From positions 137-17,227 of the forward strand of contig PLSZ01000580.1 of NCBI GenBank assembly GCA_003164305.1: DNA of 17,091 nucleotides, read 5' to 3'. Positions 1 through 6,969 of the stretch are shown here, piece by piece. The notes under the pieces are model-generated. The model was not told the origin of the DNA. It worked only from the letters and a program-made list of their open reading frames with translations, and ran no database searches. The DNA comes from Acetobacteraceae bacterium. GTDB taxonomy: Bacteria > Pseudomonadota > Alphaproteobacteria > Acetobacterales > Acetobacteraceae. Within the stretch, counting starts at the first letter, position 1; each line of letters begins with the position of its first letter. A program made the position numbers and the translations under genes.

Positions 1-1
1 G

Positions 2-571
2 GGCGTGCTGTCGGCGGATTCCGGCAGCGAGCTGGTCATCATGCATCTCGGCGGACAGCGCGGCGACGGATCTCGGTTCGTGACCTCGCAGCTGCTGGCC
101 GCCGGCAGCGGCGCGGCGCGCGATGCCGACGGGGTGGACGTGATCGAGACCGATGCGTCGAACTGCATGAACGTCTCGGCCGAGGCGCTGATGCTGGAGG
201 CCCCGATCCGCGTGCATCGCGCCGCGCTGCACCGTGGCTCCGGCGGGGCCGGAACGTTCCGCGGCGGGTTGGGTGGGCTGTACGAATACGAGCTGCTGGA
301 TGGCGAGGCCGTGTTGACCTATCGCGGCGAGCGGCATTTCTGCGCCGCGCAGGGTAACGACGGTGGTGATGCCGGCGGCTTCGCGTTCGCCGAGATCACG
401 CGCGCCGATGGCGGCAAGGAGACTATCGCGTCGAAGATCGTCACGACGCTGCGCAAAGGCGACAGGCTGGTGGTGGCCACCGCTGGCGGCGGCGGTTGGG
501 GCGTGCCGGACGCGCGCGATGCGCGGCGCGCGGCGGCGGATCTGGCGGACGGCAAGGTCACGGCAACGTAG
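2..571 (+). CDS. Hydantoinase B / N-methylhydantoinase beta subunit, C-terminal part (5' truncated by window)
   Basis: This is the C-terminal ~189 residues of a HyuB-family protein; the frame is open through the left edge, so the true start lies outside. Visible family features are the MHLGGQRGDGSR segment, the VDVIETDASNCMN motif, the RGGLGG turn, the TYRGERHFCA segment and the closing SKIVTTLRKGDRLVVATAGGGGWG, a typical glycine-rich end of this family. HyuB proteins pair with HyuA in ATP-dependent opening of hydantoins or 5-oxoproline, and the same fold occurs in acetone carboxylase; the substrate cannot be told from this part. HyuA would be expected just upstream. The gene ends convergently with kynureninase, separated by about 98 bp that carry a large inverted repeat. 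It ends at TAG, and that stop lies inside the left arm of the repeat. Confidence 0.9.
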   Translation, partial: GVLSADSGSELVIMHLGGQRGDGSRFVTSQLLAAGSGAARDADGVDVIETDASNCMNVSAEALMLEAPIRVHRAALHRGSGGAGTFRGGLGGLYEYELLDGEAVLTYRGERHFCAAQGNDGGDAGGFAFAEITRADGGKETIASKIVTTLRKGDRLVVATAGGGGWGVPDARDARRAAADLADGKVTAT

Positions 572-649
572 GGCGGAAGAGCGAAGCGTCATCTGACGCT
601 TGGTGTATGTATCAAAGTGGCGGATGACGCTTCGCTCTTCCGCCCTACG
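567..649. repeat. 27-bp perfect inverted repeat (paired REP-like elements) between convergent genes
   Basis: The left arm at 567-593 (beginning CGTAGGGCGGAAGAGC) is exactly reverse-complemented at 623-649, with a 29-nt loop. The arm has its own imperfect internal palindrome (GGCGGA ... TCCGCC), so this looks like two REP-type units head to head (BIME-like) rather than a simple terminator. The left arm begins 2 nt before the hydantoinase stop codon and contains it. A transcript from either side would fold into a very stable hairpin, so it may stop or protect both convergent messages; there is no T-tract. GGCGGATGACGC...TTCCGCCCTACG sequences are, as far as I recall, common dispersed repeats in alphaproteobacteria, but I could not count copies. 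Confidence 0.85.
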
Positions 650-669
650 GCGCCCCGCAGCCCATGAGG

Positions 670-1845
670 TCACGTCACGGCACGTTGGACCTGGAATTGT
701 GGCGCGCGCCATGCCTTTGTGCGCATCACGTCGTGTAGCGTTGCCACCGCGTCCCACACATCGACGTGGCGCAGATACAAGGGTGCCAGCCCGAAACGCA
801 GCACATCGGGCGCGCGAAAGTCGCCGATCACGCCGCGCGCGATCAAGGCTCGCATGATGGCGTAACCGCCGGGATGGGAGAACGAAACCTGGCTGCCGCG
901 GTGGGCCGGATCGGCGGGGGTAATTGAACAGAACCCGCGCGCCCGCATCGCAGCCATGAAACGTCCGGTCAGCGCGAGCGATTTTTCGCGGATCAGGCGC
1001 ATCGGCGCCTCCAGCATCAGGTCCACGCCGACTTCCAGCGCCGCGAGGCTCAGGATTGGCGGCGTCCCGACGACCGCGCTCGCGACGCCTCGCGCGGGGA
1101 CGTAAGACGGATCGAACGCGAAAGGATCGGCGTGGCCCAGCCAACCGGTCAGCGGAAAGCGCATGGCGTCCCAATGCGCGGCGCACACGGACAGAAAAGC
1201 TGGCGCGCCGGGTCCGCCGTTCAGGTATTTATAGCCGCAGCCAACGGCGAAATCGACGTCGTCCGCGGCGATGTTCAAGGGCACGGCGCCGGCGGAGTGC
1301 GACAGGTCCCACAACACCAACGCTCCGGCACGATGCGCTTCGGCGGTGATCGTTGCCATGTCGTGCATGGCGCCGGTGCGATAGTTCACGTGCGTCAGCA
1401 TCAGGACCGCGACGTCGTCGCGCAACGCGGCGATCGGATCATCGACGACGCGCACCGACGCTCCGGCGATGCCGCCGGCGATATAAAGGTCGGTCGGAAA
1501 GTTGCCCGTTTCGGTCAGGATGACGCGACGCCCAGGACGTAACGCCAAAGCCGCGTGCAGACTCTTGAAGATGTTGATGGACGTGGAGTCGGCGACGATC
1601 GTCGAACCCGCCTCGGCGCCGATCAGGCGGCCAAGCTTGTCGCCCACGCGGAGGGGAAGATCGATCCAACCGTGATCGTTCCAGGCACGGATCAGCGCCC
1701 TGCCCCACTCCTCGCGCAGCACGGCGGCGATGCGCTCCGGCGTCGCCCGCGGCAACGGACCGAGCGAGTTACCGTCCAGATAAATCACGCCGTCGGGCAG
1801 CAGAAACCGATCCCGGAACGATCGTAAGGGATCGCCGGCGTCCAT
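670..1845 (-). CDS. kynU: Kynureninase
   Basis: PLP-dependent enzyme of 391 aa, close to the usual bacterial length, that hydrolyses L-kynurenine to anthranilate and L-alanine (also 3-hydroxykynurenine to 3-hydroxyanthranilate) in tryptophan breakdown. Family marks in order: YLDGNSLGPLP (22-32), TETGNFPTD (111-119, cofactor-ring contacts), LWDLSHSAGA (178-187, with Asp180 and His183), GYKYLNGGPG (204-213, Lys206 as the Schiff-base lysine and Tyr205 as a phosphate ligand) and GWLGH (234-238). The ATG overlaps the stop of the upstream SDR gene by one base (TGATG on the minus strand), implying translational coupling in one message. No tryptophan dioxygenase (kynA) or formamidase (kynB) is adjacent here, so those steps must be encoded elsewhere or the enzyme acts on imported kynurenine. 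Confidence 0.95.
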   Translation of the reverse strand: MDAGDPLRSFRDRFLLPDGVIYLDGNSLGPLPRATPERIAAVLREEWGRALIRAWNDHGWIDLPLRVGDKLGRLIGAEAGSTIVADSTSINIFKSLHAALALRPGRRVILTETGNFPTDLYIAGGIAGASVRVVDDPIAALRDDVAVLMLTHVNYRTGAMHDMATITAEAHRAGALVLWDLSHSAGAVPLNIAADDVDFAVGCGYKYLNGGPGAPAFLSVCAAHWDAMRFPLTGWLGHADPFAFDPSYVPARGVASAVVGTPPILSLAALEVGVDLMLEAPMRLIREKSLALTGRFMAAMRARGFCSITPADPAHRGSQVSFSHPGGYAIMRALIARGVIGDFRAPDVLRFGLAPLYLRHVDVWDAVATLHDVMRTKAWRAPQFQVQRAVT

Positions 1846-2630
1846 CAGTCGTCTTTGTGCAACGGCGCGCCCGCCATCCGCCCGCCATCGATCACCAAAG
1901 TCTGGCCAGTGGTGAAACTGCCCGCCGCCGACGCCAGGTAAACCGCGGCACCGGCGATTTCATCGGGCTCGCCGATGCGACCCAGAGGCGCGTCGCGCGT
2001 GGTCTTCTTGTAGCGCACGGGATCTTCCCACAACGCGCGGGCGAAATCGGTGCGCACCAGGCCGGGCGCGATGGCGTTGGCGCGGACGTTCTTCGGCCCC
2101 CATTCGACGGCGATGTTGCGCACCAAAGCGATGTCGGCGGCTTTGGAAATTCCATAAAGACCCAGCGCCGCGCTGCCGATCAGCCCGCCGATCGACGAGA
2201 TGATGATGAACGCGCCGCCGCCGCGCGCGGCCAGGTGTGGGCACGCCATGTTCGACAGCCAGAAGTTGGAGCGGACGTTGGTGCCCATCACACGCTCGAA
2301 CACGTCGTCCGACGCGCCGGCCTGGGGGCCGAGGTACGGGTTCACGGCGGCGTTGCTGACGACGATGTCGAGGCCGCCGCATTGCGCGACCGCTTTATCG
2401 ACGAGGTTTTGCAACTCCTCCTTGCGCGCGACGTGGCACGGAATCACGATGGCCTTGCCGCCCGCGGCGCGAATTTCTGTTGCCACCGCCTCGCACGCGT
2501 CTGGTTTGCGGCTGGACACGACGACGGTCGCGCCGTGCTCGGCCATGCGTTTGGCGATGGCGAGCCCGATCCCCTTGGTCGAACCGGTCACGATGGCGAC
2601 CTTGCCGGTCAGATCGAACAACGTTGACAT
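1845..2630 (-). CDS. Short-chain dehydrogenase/reductase (SDR)
   Basis: Classical SDR of 261 aa, the standard length, NAD(P)(H)-dependent and cytosolic. The Rossmann motif TGSTKGIG is at 15-22, SNAA (variant of NNAG) at 92-95, the helix Asn at 118, the catalytic Ser at 146, and YGISK at 159-163 gives the Tyr/Lys pair. PG...T follows at 189-194, and the C-terminal TGQTLVIDGGRMA is typical of FabG-like SDRs. The substrate is not readable from sequence. It is first in a two-gene message with kynureninase (1-nt overlap). The start is supported by a purine-rich AGGAAAGAGGG about 7 nt upstream of the ATG. The coupling suggests a job in the same aromatic or amino-acid catabolic route, but that is inference. 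Confidence 0.92.
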   Translation of the reverse strand: MSTLFDLTGKVAIVTGSTKGIGLAIAKRMAEHGATVVVSSRKPDACEAVATEIRAAGGKAIVIPCHVARKEELQNLVDKAVAQCGGLDIVVSNAAVNPYLGPQAGASDDVFERVMGTNVRSNFWLSNMACPHLAARGGGAFIIISSIGGLIGSAALGLYGISKAADIALVRNIAVEWGPKNVRANAIAPGLVRTDFARALWEDPVRYKKTTRDAPLGRIGEPDEIAGAAVYLASAAGSFTTGQTLVIDGGRMAGAPLHKDD

Positions 2631-2657
2631 TCTGGGCCCTCTTTCCTGACGGGCGCG

Positions 2658-2685
2658 AGTATGCGCCCGGTCCGGGAGAGGTCAA
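2658..2685 (-). promoter_or_regulatory. Possible sigma70-type promoter for the SDR-kynU unit
   Basis: On the minus strand TTGACC (2685-2680) lies 16 nt before CATACT (2663-2658), matching TTGACA at 5 of 6 and TATAAT at 4 of 6. A start of transcription would fall about 20 nt before the SDR ATG, leaving room for the AGGAAAGAGGG ribosome site. This was found by eye only. Confidence 0.4.
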
Positions 2686-2757
2686 TGTTGAGTCAGGCCT
2701 CTTTGGTCATTACCGGGCTCAACTCGGTGGTCCATCGCGGCACGCACACTGTGCGGC

Positions 2758-2790
2758 GCGTCATGGCCGGGTCGAGCCCGGCGATGACGC
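2758..2790. repeat. REP-like palindrome, copy 1
   Basis: GCGTCATGGCCGGG and CCCGGCGATGACGC form a 14-bp stem with one G-G mismatch around the loop TCGAG. It sits between the flavin-reductase-like gene (stop at 2810) and the SDR promoter, and ends 20 nt downstream of the flavin-reductase stop. It shares its core with four other hairpins in this window. A weaker, decayed look-alike lies at about 2705-2736. It may act as a 3' stabiliser or rho-blocking hairpin; no T-tract is seen. Confidence 0.8.
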
Positions 2791-2809
2791 TGAGGGGTCG
2801 CCATGACGG

Positions 2810-3499
2810 TCAAAGGCCAGCGTCAACCAGAGGCGCGAGCGAGCGGGCTCGATCGATATCCGGACCGCGATACAAGGCTTCCGGGATCGTGGCCAGACGT
2901 GAAGAACGCAGTTTCGGGCCCAGCCCGTAAAACTCCTGGAAACTTAAGATCAGTGGACGCCAGCGGTCGGGATCGATACGGTTGGTTTCGTTGTCCATCA
3001 GGATCGATGGGTCGATGTGCACGCGCTGAATGCGCACTTCGATCACGCTGATGCGGCCGCGCGTGGCGGGGTCGTGCTCGGCGAGGCCGTGCGTGGCTTC
3101 GACCACCGCCTCCAACTGCACGGGACATTCGCGGACCCTCGGCGCCGCGACCGTTTCGGACGGCATCGCGGTGAAGCCGGAGACGCCAAATTTGTCGTGC
3201 TCGGTGTGGTAGCCGCGGCGGAGCTTCGCCTCCGGAACGGGATCGGAGCCGGTGGTCAGCGCCAGGCGGTCCACCATGCCGGCCAGGTCGGCGGAGGGCA
3301 GGTTGAGCACGCACTCGTGGGTCCTCGCCATGTTCTGAGGCGTTTTCGACGCGGTGCCCAGGCCGAGGATGCAGCGCCAGCCCAGCCAGAAGGCGGAGGA
3401 CATGGGGGCAAGGTTGCAGGACCCGTCTTCGTTGATGGTGCTTATCAGGACGACCGGGGTGCCGAAGTAGAGGATGCCGGGTTCGATGGTCACATGCAT
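2810..3499 (-). CDS. Flavin reductase-like domain protein (FMN-binding split barrel)
   Basis: 229 aa if started at the ATG MHVTIEPGILYFGTPV. An in-frame start 47 codons upstream exists, but that extension is low-complexity, overlaps repeat-rich DNA and precedes the conserved fold; a GAGG 10 nt before the chosen ATG also favours it. The family core is visible: GTPVVLISTINEDGSCN (N-terminal strand pair), LAPMSSAFWLGW, then TASKTPQNMART (phosphate-contacting loop of the FMN site) and CVLNLPS. The middle LRRGYHTEHDKFGVSGFTA and the later CPVQLEAVVE match the DIM6/NTAB flavoprotein family. Such proteins bind FMN and either feed reduced flavin to a partner monooxygenase or act alone as flavoredoxins. 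No monooxygenase partner is adjacent, so the role stays open. The C-terminal ~50 residues after RPLILSFQEFYGLGP are less conserved. Confidence 0.85.
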   Translation of the reverse strand: MHVTIEPGILYFGTPVVLISTINEDGSCNLAPMSSAFWLGWRCILGLGTASKTPQNMARTHECVLNLPSADLAGMVDRLALTTGSDPVPEAKLRRGYHTEHDKFGVSGFTAMPSETVAAPRVRECPVQLEAVVEATHGLAEHDPATRGRISVIEVRIQRVHIDPSILMDNETNRIDPDRWRPLILSFQEFYGLGPKLRSSRLATIPEALYRGPDIDRARSLAPLVDAGL

Positions 3500-3652
3500 A
3501 GGATGGGTGCCTCGTTGGTTGATGCGCGGCACGGTGGCGGGTCGGCGGGAGATGTCCCAGTCCGGATGTTGCCGTGGGTTAAAAAGGGGTGGCCGGGGGC
3601 ATCTCTCGGCCAATACGCGGGGTTGGCGATCGGCATGCATGTGCGGCGAGAG

Positions 3653-3675
3653 ATCTCCGGGTCGAGCCCGGGGAT
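3653..3675. repeat. REP-like palindrome, copy 2
   Basis: ATCTCCGGG and CCCGGGGAT pair as a 9-bp stem (one T-G wobble) around TCGAG. It lies in the 247-bp gap between the flavin-reductase-like gene and the serine hydrolase, right beside a 21-nt tandem array. It has the same core and loop as the copies at 2758, 6059, 6122 and 9748. Confidence 0.75.
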
Positions 3676-3681
3676 GACTTT

Positions 3682-3744
3682 GATTGGGCCGGTGATGCCG
3701 TGGATCGGCTTGATCATGACATGGATCGGGCCTGTGATGGCGCC
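3682..3744. repeat. Three-copy 21-nt imperfect tandem repeat
   Basis: Units start at 3682, 3703 and 3724, each beginning GATYGG and carrying a central GATSATG or close variant; the third decays toward its end. The array stops 2 nt before the stop codon of the serine hydrolase on the minus strand. A 21-nt period is 7 codons, but the repeat is outside the reading frames of both flanking genes. It may have grown from the neighbouring REP palindrome, whose GG(C/T)TSGA-type core it resembles. It fills most of the gap between the two minus-strand genes. Confidence 0.65.
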
Positions 3745-3746
3745 CC

Positions 3747-5033
3747 TCACTCGCCCTTCTGGGCTACCAGCGCGGCCCACAGCGCGCGCAATTCCGTCCC
3801 CGCTGGCTCCCCGTTCGCTTTCAGCGTCACCGCCGTCTGCACCAGCACCAGTTTCGCCGCCGGATCGACGAAGATCGTCTGCCCATGCAAGCCGCGCAAC
3901 GCGAACTGCCGCCGCGGTCCCGGAAACAGCCACACCTGGTTCCCGTAGCCGAAAAACCCGGTCGCGATGCCCGGCCGCTGGAACGACGAATCGGCCGAGG
4001 TCGCGTCCAGCACCCATCGCCGCGGCACGATCTGGGCCGCGTTCCAGGCGCCATCGTTCGCCAGCATCATCCCGACCCGGGCCCAATCGCGCAGCGTCGC
4101 GTTGACGCAGCAATACGCGACCTCCTGCCCCGTGGTGTCGATGGTCCAGGCGGCGTCGGCCTCGGCGCCCAGTTTCCGCCAGATCCGGGAGCTTAAATAT
4201 TCGGCCAGCGGCATTTTCACGGCGCCGGTCAGCACCAGGCCCAACACTTCCGTCTCGATGCTGGCGTAACGGAAACGCGTGTCCGGTGGCACCTCCCGCT
4301 GGTTGAACGTCGCCACCGCCTGGGCCGGCCCTGGATTGGCGCGGGTGAAAAGCAGGAGACCGAGGCGCTGGAGGTCGCCCTCTGGCACATCGTACACCTC
4401 CGTGAACGCGACGCCGGAGGCCATGCGCAGCAGCGCACGGATCGGCGTTTTGCCATATTCGGTGCCCGCCAGAGCCGGCACGTACTCGGCGGCCGGATCG
4501 TCGATGGAGTGGATCGCACCCTCGTCCAGCGCGATGCCGATCAGCATGGAGACCAGGGTTTTGGCCATCGATTGCGACAGGAAGCGATCCTGGTCGGTGC
4601 AGGCGTATTGGTAATGCTCGAACAGGATGGTGTCGCCGCGGGCGATCAGCAGGCCGGTGACGGGATGGCGGGACAGATAATCCGGCAGATCATGGCGGGC
4701 GCCGCGATACTCGTAGGTCAGGCTCAATTCCTGGTCCGCTCGGCGCCAGGATGAAACCGGGCCGCCGCGGGCGACCACCCGGGACGGATATTTTTCGGCG
4801 AAATGGCTATAGTGGCCGACCAGGTTGACTTGCGGCACCAGCACCCCGCGCGGCCCGGCGAGGTAACCCTGAGCCTGCCCATAACCCTCGGCGTCGGGGC
4901 CGGACCCGGAGAAGACCGGGCTGGCCTCAGCCCAGACCTGGGGAGGCAAAACCACGGCGAGACCGAGGCAAAACCACGTCACGAGAAAATTCGACCGTCT
5001 CGTCAACGATTTGTTTTCCTTTTCGTGGTCCAT
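3747..5033 (-). CDS. Secreted serine hydrolase, beta-lactamase class C / 6-aminohexanoate-dimer-hydrolase type
   Basis: 428 aa. The N-terminus has a basic stretch (LTRRSN), a hydrophobic core (FLVTWFCLGLAVVLP) and a VWAEA cleavage region, so it is a signal peptide for export to the periplasm; this supports the ATG at 5033 over upstream in-frame codons, which run antisense through the methyltransferase. Catalytic motifs of the class C/PBP fold are visible: SMAK at 155-158 (nucleophile Ser155, Lys158), YAS at 256-258 as the Tyr motif, and LHGQ at 382-385 in place of the KTG/HxG box. LLRMASGVAF (201-210) and LRDWARVGMMLANDG (315-328) are typical of the family. These enzymes hydrolyse esters or amides and many are not antibiotic-resistance enzymes; the substrate is unknown. 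It diverges from the FkbM gene with only 24 bp between starts. Confidence 0.9.
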   Translation of the reverse strand: MDHEKENKSLTRRSNFLVTWFCLGLAVVLPPQVWAEASPVFSGSGPDAEGYGQAQGYLAGPRGVLVPQVNLVGHYSHFAEKYPSRVVARGGPVSSWRRADQELSLTYEYRGARHDLPDYLSRHPVTGLLIARGDTILFEHYQYACTDQDRFLSQSMAKTLVSMLIGIALDEGAIHSIDDPAAEYVPALAGTEYGKTPIRALLRMASGVAFTEVYDVPEGDLQRLGLLLFTRANPGPAQAVATFNQREVPPDTRFRYASIETEVLGLVLTGAVKMPLAEYLSSRIWRKLGAEADAAWTIDTTGQEVAYCCVNATLRDWARVGMMLANDGAWNAAQIVPRRWVLDATSADSSFQRPGIATGFFGYGNQVWLFPGPRRQFALRGLHGQTIFVDPAAKLVLVQTAVTLKANGEPAGTELRALWAALVAQKGE

Positions 5034-5057
5034 CCAACCCCGGATGGAGCACACGGC

Positions 5058-5966
5058 TTGATACAATCCCTGGTCAAAGGCAGCGCGGCCCTCCTGCGGG
5101 CGTATTACCGGCACGTTCCGGGCACGCTCGGCAAGCGGCCGGTGTGGAACAGCGTCGTGACCCGGCTGATGGCACATGGGCACGACGTGGAACTGCTGGC
5201 CAGCACGCGATTCGGCGCGCGAATGCATGTGCGGTTTCCCGACACGATCCAGTCCTATGTGTATTTCTTCGGCGTGTGGGAGCCGGCGATCACCGCTTAC
5301 CTGGTCCAGGCGCTGGCGGCGGGGGATACGGTGATCGATATCGGGGCGAATGTGGGGTACGATACGCTGCTGGCCTCGCATCTGGTCGGGTCCGCGGGGG
5401 CGGTGCACGCGATCGAGGCGTCGCCGCATGTCTACCATTTGCTGACCGAGAACCTGGCGCTGAACGAGACCGCCAACGTGACGCCGCATCTTATGGCGGT
5501 CTGCGCCCGCCCGTGCGAGGTCCCGGTGTTTTTGCACGACTCTTGCAATCTGGGCGGCACCACGATCATCCCGGCGGTCGCTCGGCGGCGGGCGGTCCGG
5601 CTGGAGGCGCGGGTCCCCGGACTGCCGCTGACCGCCATCCTGCCGGAGGCGACGATTCTCGGCGCCCGGCTGATCAAGATCGACGTCGAGGGCGCGGAAT
5701 GGCCCGTCGTGCAGGGGTTCGCTGAATTGCTGCCGCATCTGGCGACGGACGCGGAACTGCTGATCGAGGTCAGCGCCGAGGGGTTGCGGGACCATGGCAT
5801 TACCGTGCCGGCCTTCGTCGATCTGTTCCGGCGGGCCGGATTCGCGCCGTTCACCATCGGCAATCGGTATACGGTCGATATGTATCTGGAACCCGCCGCG
5901 TCCCGGCCCGAACCTTTGACGGATCTGGCGTTCGAGCAGATGGATATCTTATTCCGCCGCGCATAG
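5058..5966 (+). CDS. FkbM family methyltransferase
   Basis: 302 aa with the proposed TTG start, chosen because GGAG (5046-5049) sits 8 nt ahead and no ATG occurs before the conserved region; a GTG at 5025 is possible but would overlap the divergent hydrolase. SAM-binding motif I is VIDIGANVGYDT (92-103) followed by the acidic end of strand 2 (AIEAS, Glu120). The FkbM signature LIKIDVEGAEWPVVQG is at 205-220, and LLIEVS is near the end of the core. FkbM enzymes O-methylate sugars, lipids or natural products, often in surface glycan loci. No glycosyltransferases are present here, so this is an orphan copy. The N-terminal ~70 residues (YYRHVPGTLGKRPVW) lie before the Rossmann core, as usual for the family. 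Confidence 0.88.
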   Translation: MIQSLVKGSAALLRAYYRHVPGTLGKRPVWNSVVTRLMAHGHDVELLASTRFGARMHVRFPDTIQSYVYFFGVWEPAITAYLVQALAAGDTVIDIGANVGYDTLLASHLVGSAGAVHAIEASPHVYHLLTENLALNETANVTPHLMAVCARPCEVPVFLHDSCNLGGTTIIPAVARRRAVRLEARVPGLPLTAILPEATILGARLIKIDVEGAEWPVVQGFAELLPHLATDAELLIEVSAEGLRDHGITVPAFVDLFRRAGFAPFTIGNRYTVDMYLEPAASRPEPLTDLAFEQMDILFRRA

Positions 5967-6058
5967 CGGGTGGGATCGGGCACCGCCTTCATGCACGCCT
6001 GACGTCGCGACCCAGATGAAATTGGTTCGTGAATAAACGGCACCGTCCGTTCGTCGTC

Positions 6059-6081
6059 ATGGGCCGGCTCGACCGGTCCAT
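6059..6081. repeat. REP-like palindrome, copy 3
   Basis: ATGGGCCGG and CCGGTCCAT pair as a 9-bp stem with a G-T wobble around the loop CTCGA; the flank GTC before it is also shared with other copies. It is in opposite orientation to copy 4 about 40 bp away, so together they form a BIME-like inverted pair. Confidence 0.75.
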
Positions 6082-6121
6082 CGTTCTCCCCAAACGCGCT
6101 CTCACCGGTGCGTTTCCGCCG

Positions 6122-6144
6122 ATGGTCCGGTCAAGCCGAACCAT
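6122..6144. repeat. REP-like palindrome, copy 4 (inverted to copy 3)
   Basis: ATGGTCCGG and CCGAACCAT pair with one mismatch around TCAAG. Its reverse complement, with flanks, differs from copy 3 at only about four positions over 28 nt, showing the two are facing members of one family. Confidence 0.72.
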
Positions 6145-6285
6145 GACGTTTGTGGCCAGAATTTCGCGCCGGGCGGCCTCGGCCCAGCCGGCGCGTGAAT
6201 GTCATGGCCCTCCGCCGGCCGGGTCGGATGGGCGCGTTTCGCCCCACGGCAGCCGGGTCCGTCGCCTGGAATTTTTTGTCAGATT

Positions 6286-6353
6286 GCCGCCGTTTTCAGG
6301 CGGCCCCCGTCGGGCGGCCCCCGTCAGGGCGCCCCGTCAGGCCGCCATTGTCA
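6286..6353. repeat. Short tandem repeat of about 14 nt spanning the oxygenase stop codon
   Basis: Units begin near 6286, 6299, 6313, 6327 and 6340; the clearest two are GGCGGCCCCCGTCG and GGCGGCCCCCGTCA, and the others are 13-14 nt variants. On the minus strand each unit begins TGA(C/A) or CGAC, so the stop codon of the 2OG oxygenase (6339-6337) is itself one unit boundary and TGA recurs in the following units. The strand asymmetry and period suggest slippage at the gene end. Confidence 0.7.
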
Positions 6354-6969
6354 GGCGTTTGACAAAAGCCGACAGCCGGTGCCGGCGCAATTCGCCGCGC
6401 GCTTTTTCATCGGTGGTCATGTAGTTCAACTGGATGCTGTAGCGCTGGCCCACGAAGCGGCGGTGCCCGTGCCAGGCCGAGGCGCTGTTCGGAAATACCA
6501 GCAGCGTGCCGTTCACCGGAGGCACCTCGACCGCGAAATCTTCCAGGTCCGACGGGCCGCGCAACAGGCGCAGGCAGCCTTCCTGGCGGCCGAACGCCTC
6601 GGTTTCCGGGTTAAGATACAGTAGCACGGTCACCCGCTTGGCGGTCGAATCGCAATGGATCCGGCCGTCCCGGTCGCTGGTCCAGCCGCGCAGGGTCAGC
6701 ATGGTCGGCGCGTCGCTGAGATCCAACCCGAACCGCGCGGCGATCAGGTCGCGCAGCCGCGGTCCCTCCATCTCCCGTATCAGGTCGCGCGCGCCCGCCC
6801 CCAATCGCACCGAGTCCGGCGGAAACGAGCCACGTTTGTTCAGCGGCGGCAGCGCGGCGAGCACATCTCGAAGACTGTCCGGCGGCACGAACCCTGGCAC
6901 CACGAGGTGCGGAAACGGATCGGTCGCGACCGGCGTGCCGGACAGTGCCTGGTAGTCCAAAGCGATCAT
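6337..6969 (-). CDS. 2-oxoglutarate/Fe(II)-dependent oxygenase superfamily protein
   Basis: 210 aa with the ATG at 6969, chosen because it overlaps the stop of the upstream gene as ATGA; a longer frame with ten more residues exists but lacks this coupling. The cupin-type iron site is visible: His105-x-Asp107 in GRIHCDS and His167 in SAWHGHRR; Arg176 in GQRYSIQLNY would bind the 2-oxoglutarate carboxylate. TVLLYLNP (114-121) and GTLLVFPNS (154-162) are the usual beta-strands before the distal histidine, as in prolyl-4-hydroxylase-like and phytanoyl-type 2OG oxygenases. The fold fits a small-molecule or protein hydroxylase; the substrate cannot be inferred. The N-terminal DPFPHLVVPGFVPPDSL is typical of this subgroup. 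It is the second gene of a coupled pair with a phosphatase fusion protein. Confidence 0.88.
   Translation of the reverse strand: MIALDYQALSGTPVATDPFPHLVVPGFVPPDSLRDVLAALPPLNKRGSFPPDSVRLGAGARDLIREMEGPRLRDLIAARFGLDLSDAPTMLTLRGWTSDRDGRIHCDSTAKRVTVLLYLNPETEAFGRQEGCLRLLRGPSDLEDFAVEVPPVNGTLLVFPNSASAWHGHRRFVGQRYSIQLNYMTTDEKARGELRRHRLSAFVKRLTMAA

Larger units (their letters stand above)
5967..6336. other. Non-coding gap with a REP pair and a 14-nt tandem array
   Basis: This is a 370-bp gap between the convergent methyltransferase and oxygenase genes. No believable gene is seen: the open frames here read straight through palindromes and show no family motif. It holds two facing REP-like hairpins (6059-6081 and 6122-6144) and, at its right end, a short-period tandem repeat that runs into the oxygenase stop codon. 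Nothing is recognisable at 6150-6280. Confidence 0.7.

Noticed and set aside
3017..4105. A 362-codon plus-strand open frame across the flavin-reductase and serine-hydrolase genes
   Set aside because: It reads antisense through two recognisable genes and through REP and tandem repeats, with no family motif.
3747..5033. Antibiotic-resistance beta-lactamase
   Set aside because: The SxxK and Tyr motifs fit the broad class C/esterase fold, but the KTG box reads LHGQ, as in esterases and 6-aminohexanoate hydrolases; there is no basis for a resistance claim.
5034..5795. N-terminal extension of the serine hydrolase by 254 residues
   Set aside because: The extension is antisense to the FkbM methyltransferase and is Arg/Gln/Asp-rich; the signal peptide starts at the ATG at 5033.
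6286..6304. GCCGCC / GGCGGC hairpin as a terminator for the methyltransferase or oxygenase
   Set aside because: No T-tract follows the stem on either strand; it is better explained as part of the tandem array.
6029..6424. Possible small gene between the methyltransferase and the oxygenase
   Set aside because: The frame translates two REP-like palindromes and has no motif; best read as non-coding.
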